NCBI RefSeq assembly: GCF_963515715.1
Contig: NZ_CAUPZS010000001.1
Span: forward strand, 1-64,000
Source of the DNA: Clostridium_AW sp963515715
Lineage (GTDB): Bacteria > Bacillota > Clostridia > Clostridiales > Clostridiaceae
DNA length: 64,000 nucleotides
Reading direction: 5' to 3'
Every line of letters begins with the position of its first letter. Positions within the stretch are counted from its first letter, which is position 1. Under the pieces are notes generated by a model. That model made no database searches. It was not told the DNA's origin and saw nothing but the letters and a program-made list of their open reading frames with translations. Made by a program: the position numbers and the translations under genes. Positions 34,922 to 44,237 of this stretch are shown here, piece by piece.

Positions 34922-35656
34922 ATGAGTGCAGTTGCAATTCCGGAAATGAAAGAAGAAATAGTAAAACAGTATATACCACTTGTAAAATATATAGCTTCTA
35001 GGATTATTATTGGGAAGACTAGATATATTGAATTTGAGGATTTAGTTAGCTATGGAATGATTGGACTTATGGACTCTATAAATAAATTTGACAAAAGTAA
35101 GGGAATGAAGTTTTCTACTTATGCTTCAATCAGAATAAAAGGTTCTATGATTGATGAATTAAGAAAAATTAGTCCCATATCAAAAGGAGCTATAGATAAA
35201 TTAAATAGATACAATGAAGCAATTGAGACATTACAAAAGAAAAATTTTAGAGAGCCTGACATTATAGAAATTAGTGAAGAGCTAGGTATGACAATTAAAG
35301 AAGTGTCTCAAATTGAAAATTACATAAACTATATATCCGTAGTTTCTTTAGAAGATTTAATATTTTCAGAAGAAGATGATATCCCATTAATAGGAACTAT
35401 TGTGGATGAAAAAAGTCCATGCCCTGAAAAAGACCTAGAGGAAAAAGAAATGTTAGAATATTTGCAAAGGGCATTAGAAAATCTAAAAGAAAAAGATAAG
35501 ACAGTGCTGTCTCTCTACTATTATGAGAAATTAACGTTAAAAGAAATAGGGAAAATTTTAAGCGTTTCAGAGTCAAGGGTTTGCCAACTCCATAGTAGAG
35601 CTTTAGTAAACTTAAGAGGGGAATTAAAAAGGTTGAAATATAATATAGAAAACTAA
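34922..35656 (+). CDS. sigD: flagellar sigma factor SigD/FliA (sigma-28)
   Basis: A 244-aa group-3 sigma factor: region 2 with EFEDLVSYGMIGLMDSINKFDKSKGMKFSTYASIRIKGSMIDELR, region 3 near 90-150, and region 4 with EKLTLKEIGKILSVSESRVCQLHSRAL. It should recognise the TAAA-N15-(T/C)ACGATA promoters before yjfB and both flagellins in this window. No anti-sigma FlgM gene is seen here. Confidence 0.95.
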   Translation: MSAVAIPEMKEEIVKQYIPLVKYIASRIIIGKTRYIEFEDLVSYGMIGLMDSINKFDKSKGMKFSTYASIRIKGSMIDELRKISPISKGAIDKLNRYNEAIETLQKKNFREPDIIEISEELGMTIKEVSQIENYINYISVVSLEDLIFSEEDDIPLIGTIVDEKSPCPEKDLEEKEMLEYLQRALENLKEKDKTVLSLYYYEKLTLKEIGKILSVSESRVCQLHSRALVNLRGELKRLKYNIEN

Positions 35657-35670
35657 TATAAGGTGATAGT

Positions 35671-36135
35671 ATGACTATAGTTTTATTAATTATTGGTTTG
35701 TTTTTAATAATTATAAATGTAATTGCCATAAAAAAAGAAGAAAAATCTTTTTCAAAGGTTATGAGTGATGCAGAAGGAAATGTTAATAAATATTCCATTG
35801 AAATATTAAATTTAAGAAGAGAAATGGCAGAAACTATCTTGCAACTTCAAATGGAAATAGAGGATTTAAAAAAGGCTATAAACTATAAAGATACAAAAAT
35901 TGAAGAGCTAGAGGAAGAAAAGTTAATAGAGAAGAATGAAGAAAAATTAAAAAAAGGATTGGAAAAAAAAATAGAAGAGAAAATAGAGGAAAATAAGGTC
36001 GAAGAGAAGAATAATGTTAAGATAGATGAAGTAAAGAAGTTAATAGACAAAGGAATGGATTTAGATCAAGTAGCACAAGAGCTTAAAATAGGCAAGGGGG
36101 AATTATTATTAATAAAAGAATTATATTTAAAATAA
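35671..36135 (+). CDS. SwrB-position coiled-coil membrane protein
   Basis: A 154-aa protein with one N-terminal membrane helix (3-22), a long charged coiled coil (about 45-115, very Lys/Glu-rich) and a C-terminal helix-turn-helix-like end, LIDKGMDLDQVAQELKIGKGELLLIKELYLK. In B. subtilis the gene right after sigD is swrB, a membrane protein that activates flagellar export and sigma-D; topology and position match, sequence similarity is not certain. Confidence 0.7.
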   Translation: MTIVLLIIGLFLIIINVIAIKKEEKSFSKVMSDAEGNVNKYSIEILNLRREMAETILQLQMEIEDLKKAINYKDTKIEELEEEKLIEKNEEKLKKGLEKKIEEKIEENKVEEKNNVKIDEVKKLIDKGMDLDQVAQELKIGKGELLLIKELYLK

Positions 36136-36335
36136 AAAAAATAATATATTTCCTAAGTGATAAAAAACTTCTCTTAGGTGTAGGCATTGGAATAGTATTT
36201 ACTACAATGCTTATGGCAGGAGCAAAAATAAACTATCAATTAAGTCCATATGAGATCGAGAAGAGAGCTCGTTTTATGGGAATGGAATATCCCCAGGAAA
36301 TGAAAGTAATAATAGATAAGGAAGTGAGCAAATGA
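36108..36335 (+). CDS. small single-pass membrane protein, apparent AUU start
   Basis: An uninterrupted frame from 36087 ends in TGA at 36333-36335, overlapping the next ATG as ATGA. It has no ATG, GTG or TTG before codon 34, which lies inside the membrane helix. AAGGGGG (36094-36100) is 7 nt before ATT at 36108, giving 75 aa: basic N-terminus (NKRIIFKIKK), a membrane helix near 23-41, then SPYEIEKRARFMGMEYPQ outside. Coding is supported by protein-like composition and tight fit between neighbours. Function unknown; the post-helix motif resembles the short exported tail of clostridial MltG-like proteins. Confidence 0.6.
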   Translation: MNKRIIFKIKKIIYFLSDKKLLLGVGIGIVFTTMLMAGAKINYQLSPYEIEKRARFMGMEYPQEMKVIIDKEVSK

Positions 36336-37135
36336 TAAGAAGTATTTATACAGCTGTTTCAGGTATGATAACTCAGGAAGGGAAACAGGATGTAATCACT
36401 AATAATTTAGCTAATGTCAATACTATTGGTTTTAAAGGAGAGACTTTATCTGTGAAGGAATTTGATAAGGTGCTTTTATATAATTATGATAAAAGTATCA
36501 ATGGACAAAACTATAGACAAGATTTAGGAGAGATTAGTTTAGGAAGTAGAATTGATGATGTAAATACTAATTTTACTCAGGGCTCCTTTGAAAAGACCGA
36601 TAAAGTAACGGATTTCGGCATGGAGGGTAGAGGTTTTTTTACCGTTGAAAGAAATGATGGAATTGCTAATAATAGATATTATACTAGAGACGGTTCCTTT
36701 CATATAAATAGCAGAGGATATCTGGTAAATAGTAGCGGAGACAATGTTTTGGGTATTAATTTAGATACAAGAGAAATTGAACCAATAAGAGTAGAAAGCG
36801 ATAATTTAGCATTAGATGGAGAGGGAAATTTAAATGTAGATGGTTCACCATCCTATAGATTCTACACTTGTGATTTTGGAGAAGGAAATAATGTAAGTGA
36901 AGATTACAGTGCATTAAAAAAAGTTGGGGATAATCTTTACGCAGGAGAAAATGCAAGACAAGTGAATGATACAGTTATAAATCAATATAATTTAGAGAAA
37001 GCAAATGTTAACGTTATAAAAGAAATGGTAGAAATGATGACGGTAATGAGAAATTTTGAAACTAATCAAAAGGTAATCCAATCTTTAGATGAAACCTTAG
37101 GTAAAGCAGTAAACGAATTAGGTTCAGTAAGATAA
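36332..37135 (+). CDS. flagellar rod protein, FlgF/FlgG family (FlhO-like)
   Basis: A 267-aa rod protein: MIRSIYTAVSGMITQEGKQDVITNNLANVNTIGFKGE at the start, TRDGSFHINSRGYLV in the middle, and EMVEMMTVMRNFETNQKVIQSLDETLGKAVNELG at the end. It is the first of a pair, as flhO-flhP in Bacillus. Distal rod subunit. Confidence 0.9.
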   Translation: MIRSIYTAVSGMITQEGKQDVITNNLANVNTIGFKGETLSVKEFDKVLLYNYDKSINGQNYRQDLGEISLGSRIDDVNTNFTQGSFEKTDKVTDFGMEGRGFFTVERNDGIANNRYYTRDGSFHINSRGYLVNSSGDNVLGINLDTREIEPIRVESDNLALDGEGNLNVDGSPSYRFYTCDFGEGNNVSEDYSALKKVGDNLYAGENARQVNDTVINQYNLEKANVNVIKEMVEMMTVMRNFETNQKVIQSLDETLGKAVNELGSVR

Positions 37136-37157
37136 TTTGATTGTAAGGGTGGTATAA

Positions 37158-37958
37158 ATGCTTAGAATACTTTGGAATGGTAGAAGTGCAATGACGGCTC
37201 AACAGGATAAATTAGACTCAATATCAAACAATTTATCTAATGTGAATACTGAAGGGTATAAGAGAGTGGATGTAACCTTTAAGGATCTTATGTCCGAAAC
37301 ATTAGATAGGAGAGGATACCCTGTAAACGGAGGAGAGAATAAAAATTTAACCACTGGCACAGGAGTGAGAACCTCTAACTGGATAAGAGATAAAAAGCAA
37401 GGTAGTTTATTAGAGACCAATGCAAAAACAGATTTGGCTATAGATGGAGAAGGATATTTTAGAGTATTGACTCCTCAAAACGAATATAGATATATAAGAT
37501 CAGGAAGCTTTAATGTAGATACCAATGGAGATATTATAGATAAGAATGGTAACAAACTTTCCATAGAATTATATGAAGAAGATTATGAAAATGATGAACC
37601 AATTAAATTTACAAAAGATAATTTTGTTATTAAGGAAGATGGTACTTTATATGTTAAAACTAAAGATTTAACAACTGGAGAAGGATTAAGAGAAGTAGGA
37701 AGATTAAATATATATAATGCTATTGGAGATGATGCTTTTTTATCCGTTGGAGATAACCTTTATATGGCAAAAGAAGGGGTTAATCCAGTAATTTCAGATT
37801 CTAACATACTTCAAGGATTTGTAGAAGGATCTAATGTAGATTCTGCTAAGGAAATGACTGAAATGATATTATCTCAAAGGGCATTTGAATTTGGTTCAAG
37901 AGCAATTAAAGCTGCAGATGAAATGTGGGGAATGGTTAATAATTTGAGAGGAAGATAA
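37158..37958 (+). CDS. flgG: flagellar rod protein, FlgG family (FlhP-like)
   Basis: A 266-aa rod protein: MLRILWNGRSAMTAQQDKLDSISNNLSNVNTEGYKR, GEGYFRVL, GSFNVDTNGDI, and a C-terminal VDSAKEMTEMILSQRAFEFGSRAIKAADEMWGMVNNLRGR. Last gene of the flagellar operon; a hairpin element follows. Confidence 0.92.
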   Translation: MLRILWNGRSAMTAQQDKLDSISNNLSNVNTEGYKRVDVTFKDLMSETLDRRGYPVNGGENKNLTTGTGVRTSNWIRDKKQGSLLETNAKTDLAIDGEGYFRVLTPQNEYRYIRSGSFNVDTNGDIIDKNGNKLSIELYEEDYENDEPIKFTKDNFVIKEDGTLYVKTKDLTTGEGLREVGRLNIYNAIGDDAFLSVGDNLYMAKEGVNPVISDSNILQGFVEGSNVDSAKEMTEMILSQRAFEFGSRAIKAADEMWGMVNNLRGR

Positions 37959-37965
37959 TTTTTAA

Positions 37966-38060
37966 TTGAGAATTGAAAATTGAGAATTTAGTGAAGAGCT
38001 AAAAGTTAAAAGTGAAGAGTTATGGATGAGATTCCTTCCATTTACTCTTCACTTTTAATT
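37966..38060. repeat. AT-rich hairpin element after the flagellar operon
   Basis: Begins with AATTGAGAATTGAAAATTGAGAATT direct repeats, then arms 38005-38026 and 38037-38058 (GTTAAAAGTGAAGAGT with ACTCTTCACTTTTAA) pair over about 20 bp. It lies between convergent genes and could terminate the flagellar transcript, but belongs to the same sequence family as 24571 and 49724. Confidence 0.55.
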
Positions 38061-38065
38061 CTTCA

Positions 38066-38794
38066 TTAGCTAAGTTTTCGTATGATTATAAAGAAAGCCA
38101 CAAAAGAAATCATACAAATGCTATAAGCTATACTTAAGTAGTCTTTAATGCAAATATCATCTATTTTATTAGTATATTCACCATAACTCTTTATATAGTC
38201 TGTATTGTCATTGTTAAAGTAATAGTAGAAGTTAACAGATTCTATATAAGCAGCTAAAATATCTACATTTAGCAAAGGTTTCATGAAAAAATTAATTAAG
38301 TAGTCTCCTTTAAAGTCTATGGAGAATTTTTTATTTCTACAGATGTAAACTATATATAAAACCAATTGAACAAGAAAAGAAGGAACTATAGTAATTAAAT
38401 TAAATAAAAAATTAAATAAGGCTATGTTATTTTGTAAACTTATGTTATAGATTAGGGTATATATTAAAGCTACATAATTATTAAATATTATTATATAGAT
38501 AATTGGAGCTATAAAGCCACAAACAATAGAACGAGATATAAGAGAAATTGAGTCGTAAAAATGTACTTTCTCTCTTTTTTTAAGATTTTTTCTTTCTGTA
38601 TTACTTATATCAATAACTATAAAGCTAGTTATAAAATTTAAAATCTCTTTATTATTATTTTTATATAAAAAATAAAGTAATACAAAGGATAATAAGTAAA
38701 AGATTGTAATTAGAAAATCCTTCTTTAGTACCTTTCTAATTTTTAAATTTAGAATATAAAATATATGCTGTCTATCAATTTTCCATAAAAGCAA
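38066..38794 (-). CDS. unknown membrane protein, 5' end possibly frameshifted
   Basis: A 242-aa protein with about five to six hydrophobic helices; no family recognised. The only in-frame start codon is TTG at 38794, with no Shine-Dalgarno. The frame stays open upstream and reads GYLFGCLLSL, which looks like a membrane helix, but the nearby ATGs at 38837 and 38829 are out of frame by one base at a run of four G (38827-38824). One G more or fewer would give a normal start. Either the 5' end is mutated or the TTG is used. Confidence 0.55.
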   Translation of the reverse strand: MLLWKIDRQHIFYILNLKIRKVLKKDFLITIFYLLSFVLLYFLYKNNNKEILNFITSFIVIDISNTERKNLKKREKVHFYDSISLISRSIVCGFIAPIIYIIIFNNYVALIYTLIYNISLQNNIALFNFLFNLITIVPSFLVQLVLYIVYICRNKKFSIDFKGDYLINFFMKPLLNVDILAAYIESVNFYYYFNNDNTDYIKSYGEYTNKIDDICIKDYLSIAYSICMISFVAFFIIIRKLS

Positions 38795-38889
38795 ACTTAA
38801 TAAACATCCAAATAAGTAACCTACCCCATCTTTTCATCCCCCAAACTAATTTATTTATTTATTAATATGCAAGGGGACTACCTTTAATT

Positions 38890-39063
38890 CTAATCTTGTA
38901 ATTCTTCTATACTGACCTTTTTAATTTTTATATGAAAAGATTCGTCTTCTTCCTCATCCATTCTTGTCATTTCATATTGATTATTATAAGGTTCATTAGG
39001 ATAATACATGTCCATTATAGAGTCAGGGTAGGGCTTAATAGGATAAAAATATTTACAATACAT
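38890..39063 (-). CDS. small acidic protein, 57 aa
   Basis: ATG at 39063 behind AGGAGGAG (about 6 nt) opens a 57-codon frame ending at 38890. The product is Tyr/Asp/Glu-rich (MYCKYFYPIKPYPDSIMDMYYPNEPYNN, then EEEDESFHIKIKK). No hydrophobic segment; family not recognised. It lies between a pyrophosphatase gene and the membrane protein gene on the same strand. Confidence 0.65.
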   Translation of the reverse strand: MYCKYFYPIKPYPDSIMDMYYPNEPYNNQYEMTRMDEEEDESFHIKIKKVSIEELQD

Positions 39064-39138
39064 AAAAACTCCTCCTATAAATTAATCAGTATTATTATAT
39101 GTGCCCTACTTACATATGTTTACTATTTTTGCAAAATA

Positions 39139-40779
39139 TTAATTATTTTCCGTAGCTGCCGCTGTTAATGGCGGTATAACTTGTTTCTTTCTAGACATAA
39201 CACCAGGAGCATAAATGCTGTTTCCAACAAATTGTTTGTTAAATGCTTTAGCTACTAGATCCTTTTCTTTACCCGTAGCTAACAATTCAGAACCATCTTT
39301 AAGTAGATCAGTAACTATTAATATTAATAAATCAAAGTTTTCAACCTGATTCTTATTCTCCATATAGCTTACCATCTCATCTTTTACTAAATCAAAACCT
39401 TCTCTATCCATAGTTATTATCTGACCCACTCCAACTTTAAGTGAACTCATTTTAAATACTTTAAAGTCTTGGTTGAATATTTCATCCATAGTCTTTCCTT
39501 GCATGGAGGTAGCAGCTTTAAACATTTCTTGAGCAAATTTATCTGCATCTATATCTGCTATTTCACTTAATCTCTTCAACATAATTTTATCCGTATTTGT
39601 AGAGGTTGGTGATTTAAATAGTAAAGTATCAGAAATAATAGCGGAAGCTAGAATTCCAGCTATTTTCTTAGAAGGTCTTATACCATTTTCAAAGAATATA
39701 GACGAAACAATTGTAGCAGTACAACCAACGGGTTCATTTCTAAAGTAGATTGGCGAACCTGTTTGAATATCTCCAATTCTATGATGGTCAATTATTTCTA
39801 GGATTTCAGAATCCTCCAATCCAGGAACAGATTGGGATCTCTCATTATGATCAACTAGAATTATTTTTTTCTTGTTTTTAGAAATAAGGTGATATCTTGA
39901 CACGCTTCCTAGTACTTTGTTTTCTCCATTTATAACAGGATAGCTTCTATATCTAGTTTCTATCATAATATCCTTTGCATCTTCAATTAAATCTTCTTCA
40001 TCAAAGACTACTAGATTTTCGCGAGACATAACATATTTTACTGGTATACTTTGAGGAATTAATCTTGCCGCTGTGAAAGTATCGTAAGGGGTTATGATGA
40101 TTGAACAACCTATTTCTTCTGCTTGTTGTAAAATATTATCGGTAATTTCATTTTTACCTGTAATTATCATAAGTGAAGCCTTGCAGTCTAAAGTTATCTG
40201 CTGAGCATCTTCTCTATCTCCACATATAACAATGTCACCTTCTTCAATTATTTCTCCAGCATGATCTGGGTGCATTGCAGTAATTACTATTTTACCTGTA
40301 AAGGGCTTTATATTTTTACTTATATAGATAGATTCAGCAGAAAGAGTTTCCATTATATTTTCTAAAGTGGTATTACTTTTTGAAAGTACAGCATTATCCC
40401 ATATGTCCATATATGTAGAAGTTATATTGGTAATGGATGCTAATCCAATTAATTTGTCATTATCATCTACTACTGTAAGAGTTTTTACTTCATGTTTCTT
40501 CATTAATGACCAAGCCATCTTAAGTGATGTTTCAGGATGGATTGGAGGCATAATATCAAATTTTAAATCTTTGATTTGAGGTTTTACTGTTTCTATAAAT
40601 TCTGGAGAAGATACTCCAAAATAATCTAGTACAAATTGAGTTTCTCTATTTAAATCACCAAGTCTAATTGGTATTGCGTTTAAACTTGTAGTCCTGTTTT
40701 TAAATTCAGCATAGGCTATTGCAGAACAAATTGAATCTGTGTCTGGGTGTTTATGACCGCTTATATAAACTTTTTCCAT
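39139..40779 (-). CDS. ppaC: Mn-dependent inorganic pyrophosphatase with CBS and DRTGG domains
   Basis: Family II pyrophosphatase of 546 aa that hydrolyses PPi to phosphate. The DHH domain starts at YISGHKHPDTDSICSAIAYAEF; then an inserted regulatory block, CBS near 70-125, DRTGG near 130-240 and CBS near 245-300; then VDHNERSQS, EIIDHHRIGDIQ and the DHHA2 domain. CBS-type PPases are inhibited by AMP and ADP and activated by diadenosine polyphosphates in related clostridia. AGAGGAGG precedes the ATG. Confidence 0.95.
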   Translation of the reverse strand: MEKVYISGHKHPDTDSICSAIAYAEFKNRTTSLNAIPIRLGDLNRETQFVLDYFGVSSPEFIETVKPQIKDLKFDIMPPIHPETSLKMAWSLMKKHEVKTLTVVDDNDKLIGLASITNITSTYMDIWDNAVLSKSNTTLENIMETLSAESIYISKNIKPFTGKIVITAMHPDHAGEIIEEGDIVICGDREDAQQITLDCKASLMIITGKNEITDNILQQAEEIGCSIIITPYDTFTAARLIPQSIPVKYVMSRENLVVFDEEDLIEDAKDIMIETRYRSYPVINGENKVLGSVSRYHLISKNKKKIILVDHNERSQSVPGLEDSEILEIIDHHRIGDIQTGSPIYFRNEPVGCTATIVSSIFFENGIRPSKKIAGILASAIISDTLLFKSPTSTNTDKIMLKRLSEIADIDADKFAQEMFKAATSMQGKTMDEIFNQDFKVFKMSSLKVGVGQIITMDREGFDLVKDEMVSYMENKNQVENFDLLILIVTDLLKDGSELLATGKEKDLVAKAFNKQFVGNSIYAPGVMSRKKQVIPPLTAAATENN

Positions 40780-40954
40780 TATAAATTTTTCCTCCTCTTT
40801 TATGTAACTAATCTTAGTTTTATCTGAAGTTAAGAATCGTTTAACCTAGATAATGATACCAAAAATATATAAAAATTTAAAGTAAATAATATTTTAATGT
40901 TTTACTTCATATATTTATTGTGATTAGTATTAGCTATTAGCAGGGGGGATAATC

Positions 40955-43513
40955 ATGATAAATGAAAGAGAAGTTTATTCTGGATTAGATTCCAGAGAAG
41001 CGGAAAGAAGATTAAAAAAATATGGACCCAATATATTGGAGAGCAAAGAAAAGGTGTCACCTTTAAGGATATTTCTCCAGCAGTTTAATGATGTTATGGT
41101 TTGGGTATTAATTGTAGCAACATTAATTTCTGGTATTATGGGGGAGAAAGCAGATGCAATAACTATATTAGTTATAGTAGTAATGAATGGTATTTTAGGG
41201 TTTATTCAAGAGTTTAAAACAGAAAAATCTTTGGAAGCATTAAATAGTTTAGCAGCTCCAACTGCAAAGGTAATTAGAGATGGAGTATTAAAGGTTATAA
41301 ATGCAGAAAATTTGGTAATAGGAGATTTAATTGTTATAGAAAGCGGGGATAGAATACCCGCAGATTGTATTTTAATTGAAGACTTCTCTTTAATGTTAGA
41401 TGAATCCTTGCTCACAGGAGAATCTGTTGGAGTTAATAAAAGTAGTAAAAATAAGGATAATATGTTTATGGGTACGGTAGCTCTTACAGGAAGAGGTAAA
41501 GGAAAGGTAATTTCTACAGGCATGGGTACTGAAATGGGTAAAATAGCGGGAATGTTAAAGAATATCGAAAAAGATAAATCGCCGCTGAAAGAGAAACTAG
41601 ATGCCCTAGGAAAGTTATTAGTAGTATTATGTGTAGGCATTTGCATTGTAGTAACAATAACAGGAATAAGCAGAGGACATGATAAATATCAAATGTTTTT
41701 ATTAGGAGTAAGTTTGGCTGTAGCAGCTATTCCAGAAGGGTTACCAGCTATTGTAACTGTAGCCTTAGCCTTAGGTGTTTCTAGGATGCTTAAGAAGAAT
41801 GCTTTAGTGAGAAGATTACCAGCAGTGGAGACTTTAGGATGTACTTCTGTAATATGTAGTGATAAAACTGGAACTTTAACAGAAAATAAAATGACAGTAG
41901 TCGAAATATTTTGTAATGACAAGCATCATAAAGCTGAAAAGGATTCAATATTTCCTAATATGCTTTTAAAGAAAGCTGTTACATACTGTAGTGATTGTAA
42001 TGTTGATTATAGAGAAGAAAAAATAGAAAAAGCTCTATCAGGAGATCCAACAGAGAAGGCTCTTATTAAAGCATTTGTTAAGGATAGTAAAGATATAAGA
42101 GATATGACAAGTAGAGGAAAGAGAATAGGAGAAAAATCATTTACTTCAGAAAGAAAAATGATGTCAGTAGCGGTCAAAGAAGGAATAAATACGAATCTAT
42201 ACTTAAAAGGTGCCCCCGAAAGAGTTATAGATAGATGTAAGTATATAATTATTGATGGAGATACTAGGTTATTTACATCTCTATATAAAAACAAAATTTT
42301 AAAAGCAGTAGAATCTATGTCTTTTAAAGCTTTGAGATGTATTGCAATTGCATATAAACCAGACGTTAATTTTAAAGGAAATAGAGTAGAATATGATGAA
42401 AAAGATATGGTTTTAATAGGCGTTGTTGGTATAATTGATCCACCAAGAAAAGAAGTTAAAGACGCAGTATTTAAATGCAGAATGGCTGGTATAAAACCTG
42501 TAATGATAACGGGAGATCATAAAAATACAGCCTTTGCAATAGGTAAAGAATTAGAAATAGTAAAAAATGAAGAAGAGGTTATGACTGGAGAAGAATTAGA
42601 TAAAGTAGATGATAAAAAGTTACTCAATATAATTGATAATATAAAGGTATTTGCAAGAGTAAGTCCTAATCATAAGTTAAGAATCGTTAAGGCTTTTAAA
42701 AGTAAAAATAATATAGTGGCTATGACGGGGGATGGAGTAAACGATGCTCCAGCAGTAAAAGAAGCGGACATAGGAATTTCTATGGGAATTTCAGGGACAG
42801 ATGTAACAAAGGAAGCATCTTCGATGATACTTTTAGATGATAATTTTGCTACAATTGTATCTGCAGTAGAAGAGGGAAGAGTAATATATGATAACATTAG
42901 AAAGTTTATTAGGTACTTATTATCCTGTAATTTAGGGGAAGTTTTAACTATGTTTTTAGCTTCTTTGCTAAATCTTCCTACGCCTATGTTGCCTATTCAA
43001 ATATTATTTGTAAATTTAGCTACAGACGGACTCCCAGCTATGGCTTTAGGGATAGACCCAGCAGATATAGATATTATGGAGCAAAGACCAAACCCCAAAG
43101 ACGAGAGCATTTTTGCAAGAGGACTTAAGGAAAAAATTTTAATTAGAGGAACATTAATAGGTATTTGCACTGTTGGAGCATTTATTATGGGATATATGTA
43201 TAATATGGATTTAAAGACTTGTAGAACTTTAGCGTTGTGTACATTAGTTATGTCTCAATTGATACATGTGTTTGAATGTAGATCAGAAAGGCACTCTATT
43301 TTTGAAATTAAGCTTTTTACAAATTTATATCTAGTTGGGGCAGTGGTTGTTTCAATAGTAATGCTACTTGGCATACTATATATACCGTTTTTACAAAAAA
43401 TATTCCATACTGTGGCGCTAACCTTAGCCCAGTGGGTTATAGTAATATTTTTATCTAGTGTAATAGCCTTCATAAATAGTCTTTACTTACTTTTATCGAA
43501 TAGAAAAAAATAA
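40955..43513 (+). CDS. P2A-type Ca2+-transporting ATPase
   Basis: Cation pump of 852 aa with the full P-type core: TGES in the actuator, phosphorylated Asp303 in SDKTGTLTENK, KGAPE in the nucleotide domain and TGDGVNDAPA. The helix-4 motif AAIPEGLP and helix-6 NLATDGLPA supply Ca2+ ligands as in SERCA/PMR1-like pumps, so Ca2+ (or Mn2+) export is likely. Ten membrane helices expected. Stands alone, with a terminator after it. No metal-responsive regulator nearby. Confidence 0.92.
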   Translation: MINEREVYSGLDSREAERRLKKYGPNILESKEKVSPLRIFLQQFNDVMVWVLIVATLISGIMGEKADAITILVIVVMNGILGFIQEFKTEKSLEALNSLAAPTAKVIRDGVLKVINAENLVIGDLIVIESGDRIPADCILIEDFSLMLDESLLTGESVGVNKSSKNKDNMFMGTVALTGRGKGKVISTGMGTEMGKIAGMLKNIEKDKSPLKEKLDALGKLLVVLCVGICIVVTITGISRGHDKYQMFLLGVSLAVAAIPEGLPAIVTVALALGVSRMLKKNALVRRLPAVETLGCTSVICSDKTGTLTENKMTVVEIFCNDKHHKAEKDSIFPNMLLKKAVTYCSDCNVDYREEKIEKALSGDPTEKALIKAFVKDSKDIRDMTSRGKRIGEKSFTSERKMMSVAVKEGINTNLYLKGAPERVIDRCKYIIIDGDTRLFTSLYKNKILKAVESMSFKALRCIAIAYKPDVNFKGNRVEYDEKDMVLIGVVGIIDPPRKEVKDAVFKCRMAGIKPVMITGDHKNTAFAIGKELEIVKNEEEVMTGEELDKVDDKKLLNIIDNIKVFARVSPNHKLRIVKAFKSKNNIVAMTGDGVNDAPAVKEADIGISMGISGTDVTKEASSMILLDDNFATIVSAVEEGRVIYDNIRKFIRYLLSCNLGEVLTMFLASLLNLPTPMLPIQILFVNLATDGLPAMALGIDPADIDIMEQRPNPKDESIFARGLKEKILIRGTLIGICTVGAFIMGYMYNMDLKTCRTLALCTLVMSQLIHVFECRSERHSIFEIKLFTNLYLVGAVVVSIVMLLGILYIPFLQKIFHTVALTLAQWVIVIFLSSVIAFINSLYLLLSNRKK

Positions 43514-43523
43514 AGGGAAAAAT

Positions 43524-43560
43524 AATAAAACAGGTCTAAGGCCTGTTTTATTTTTTATTT
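43524..43560. terminator. convergent terminator after the Ca2+ ATPase gene
   Basis: AATAAAACAGG (43524-43534) pairs with CCTGTTTTATT (43542-43552), followed by TTTTATT; A and T flanks allow use by the minus-strand gene too. Confidence 0.75.
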
Positions 43561-43962
43561 ATATTTTGTTTTAACCTTTTGAACTTTTGGTTCTTTACCT
43601 TCAATAGGAACTAAATCTTTTTTAGTAGTTAGATTTCTTATGTTCATTATTTCAATTTGCTCTCGCTTTTCTTTTCCTTTTTTACCTTTTAAACCTTGAA
43701 CTAATACATAATTACCTTGAGCAATTTGAATAAAGTCAATTTTTTTGAACCATCTACGTTTCTTATAAACACATTTAGTTATATTTTTACTTCTATCAGG
43801 CTTTACTAGTAGTGTAACAGTCATTCTATAAAGAATACCCAAAAAGGATTTTTCTTCTACTTTAACGGAGACTACATTACCTTGAATTTGAGCTAATCTG
43901 TCCCCATATTTTTTTATATAATTTTCTGCATAGTATTTATTTAACTTATCTGTAAATCCCAT
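43555..43962 (-). CDS. conserved hypothetical basic protein, 135 aa
   Basis: A Lys/Arg-rich soluble protein beginning MGFTDKLNKYYAENYIKKYGDRLAQIQGNV, with beta-type segments (VSVKVEEKSFLGILYRMTVTLLVKP) and a basic tail. I do not recognise the family. ATG at 43962 is preceded by AAAGGAG about 10 nt upstream; the frame also has an earlier ATG at 43983 that overlaps this site. Single gene. Confidence 0.72.
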   Translation of the reverse strand: MGFTDKLNKYYAENYIKKYGDRLAQIQGNVVSVKVEEKSFLGILYRMTVTLLVKPDRSKNITKCVYKKRRWFKKIDFIQIAQGNYVLVQGLKGKKGKEKREQIEIMNIRNLTTKKDLVPIEGKEPKVQKVKTKYK

Positions 43963-44158
43963 ATATGTATGACTCCTTTGCATTTGATTTAGCTATATTA
44001 TACCATAGTATTTACAATTTTAAAATAAGGAGATATTAGTTTTTTCAATTATAGTTTAACCTTCTTAAAGATATATTATTTAGTATATTATAGCTTAAGT
44101 AGAAGTATATTAAATCTTCTGGATTTCATAAGAAAATAGTAAGAAGAAATAGAATAAG

Positions 44159-44187
44159 TTGTAAATTTTTAATAGTTATTATACAAT
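44159..44187 (+). promoter_or_regulatory. deoC promoter
   Basis: TTGTAA (44159-44164), 17 bp, TACAAT (44182-44187), about 50 nt before the start codon. Confidence 0.5.
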
Positions 44188-44193
44188 GAGTTT

Positions 44194-44217
44194 AAAGTGA
44201 AGTACAAAGTGAAGTAC
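44194..44217 (+). repeat. 12-bp direct repeat at the deoC transcript start
   Basis: AAAGTGAAGTAC occurs twice back to back, beginning about where transcription from the predicted promoter would start. It could be an operator or an RNA stability element. Confidence 0.6.
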
Positions 44218-44237
44218 AATTGGAGGGATATTATATT

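Noticed and set aside
38932..39168. Plus-strand 78-codon frame with hydrophobic start
   Set aside because: It is the antisense shadow of the 57-aa minus-strand gene at 38890-39063, which has a good AGGAGGAG site; the plus-strand frame has none.
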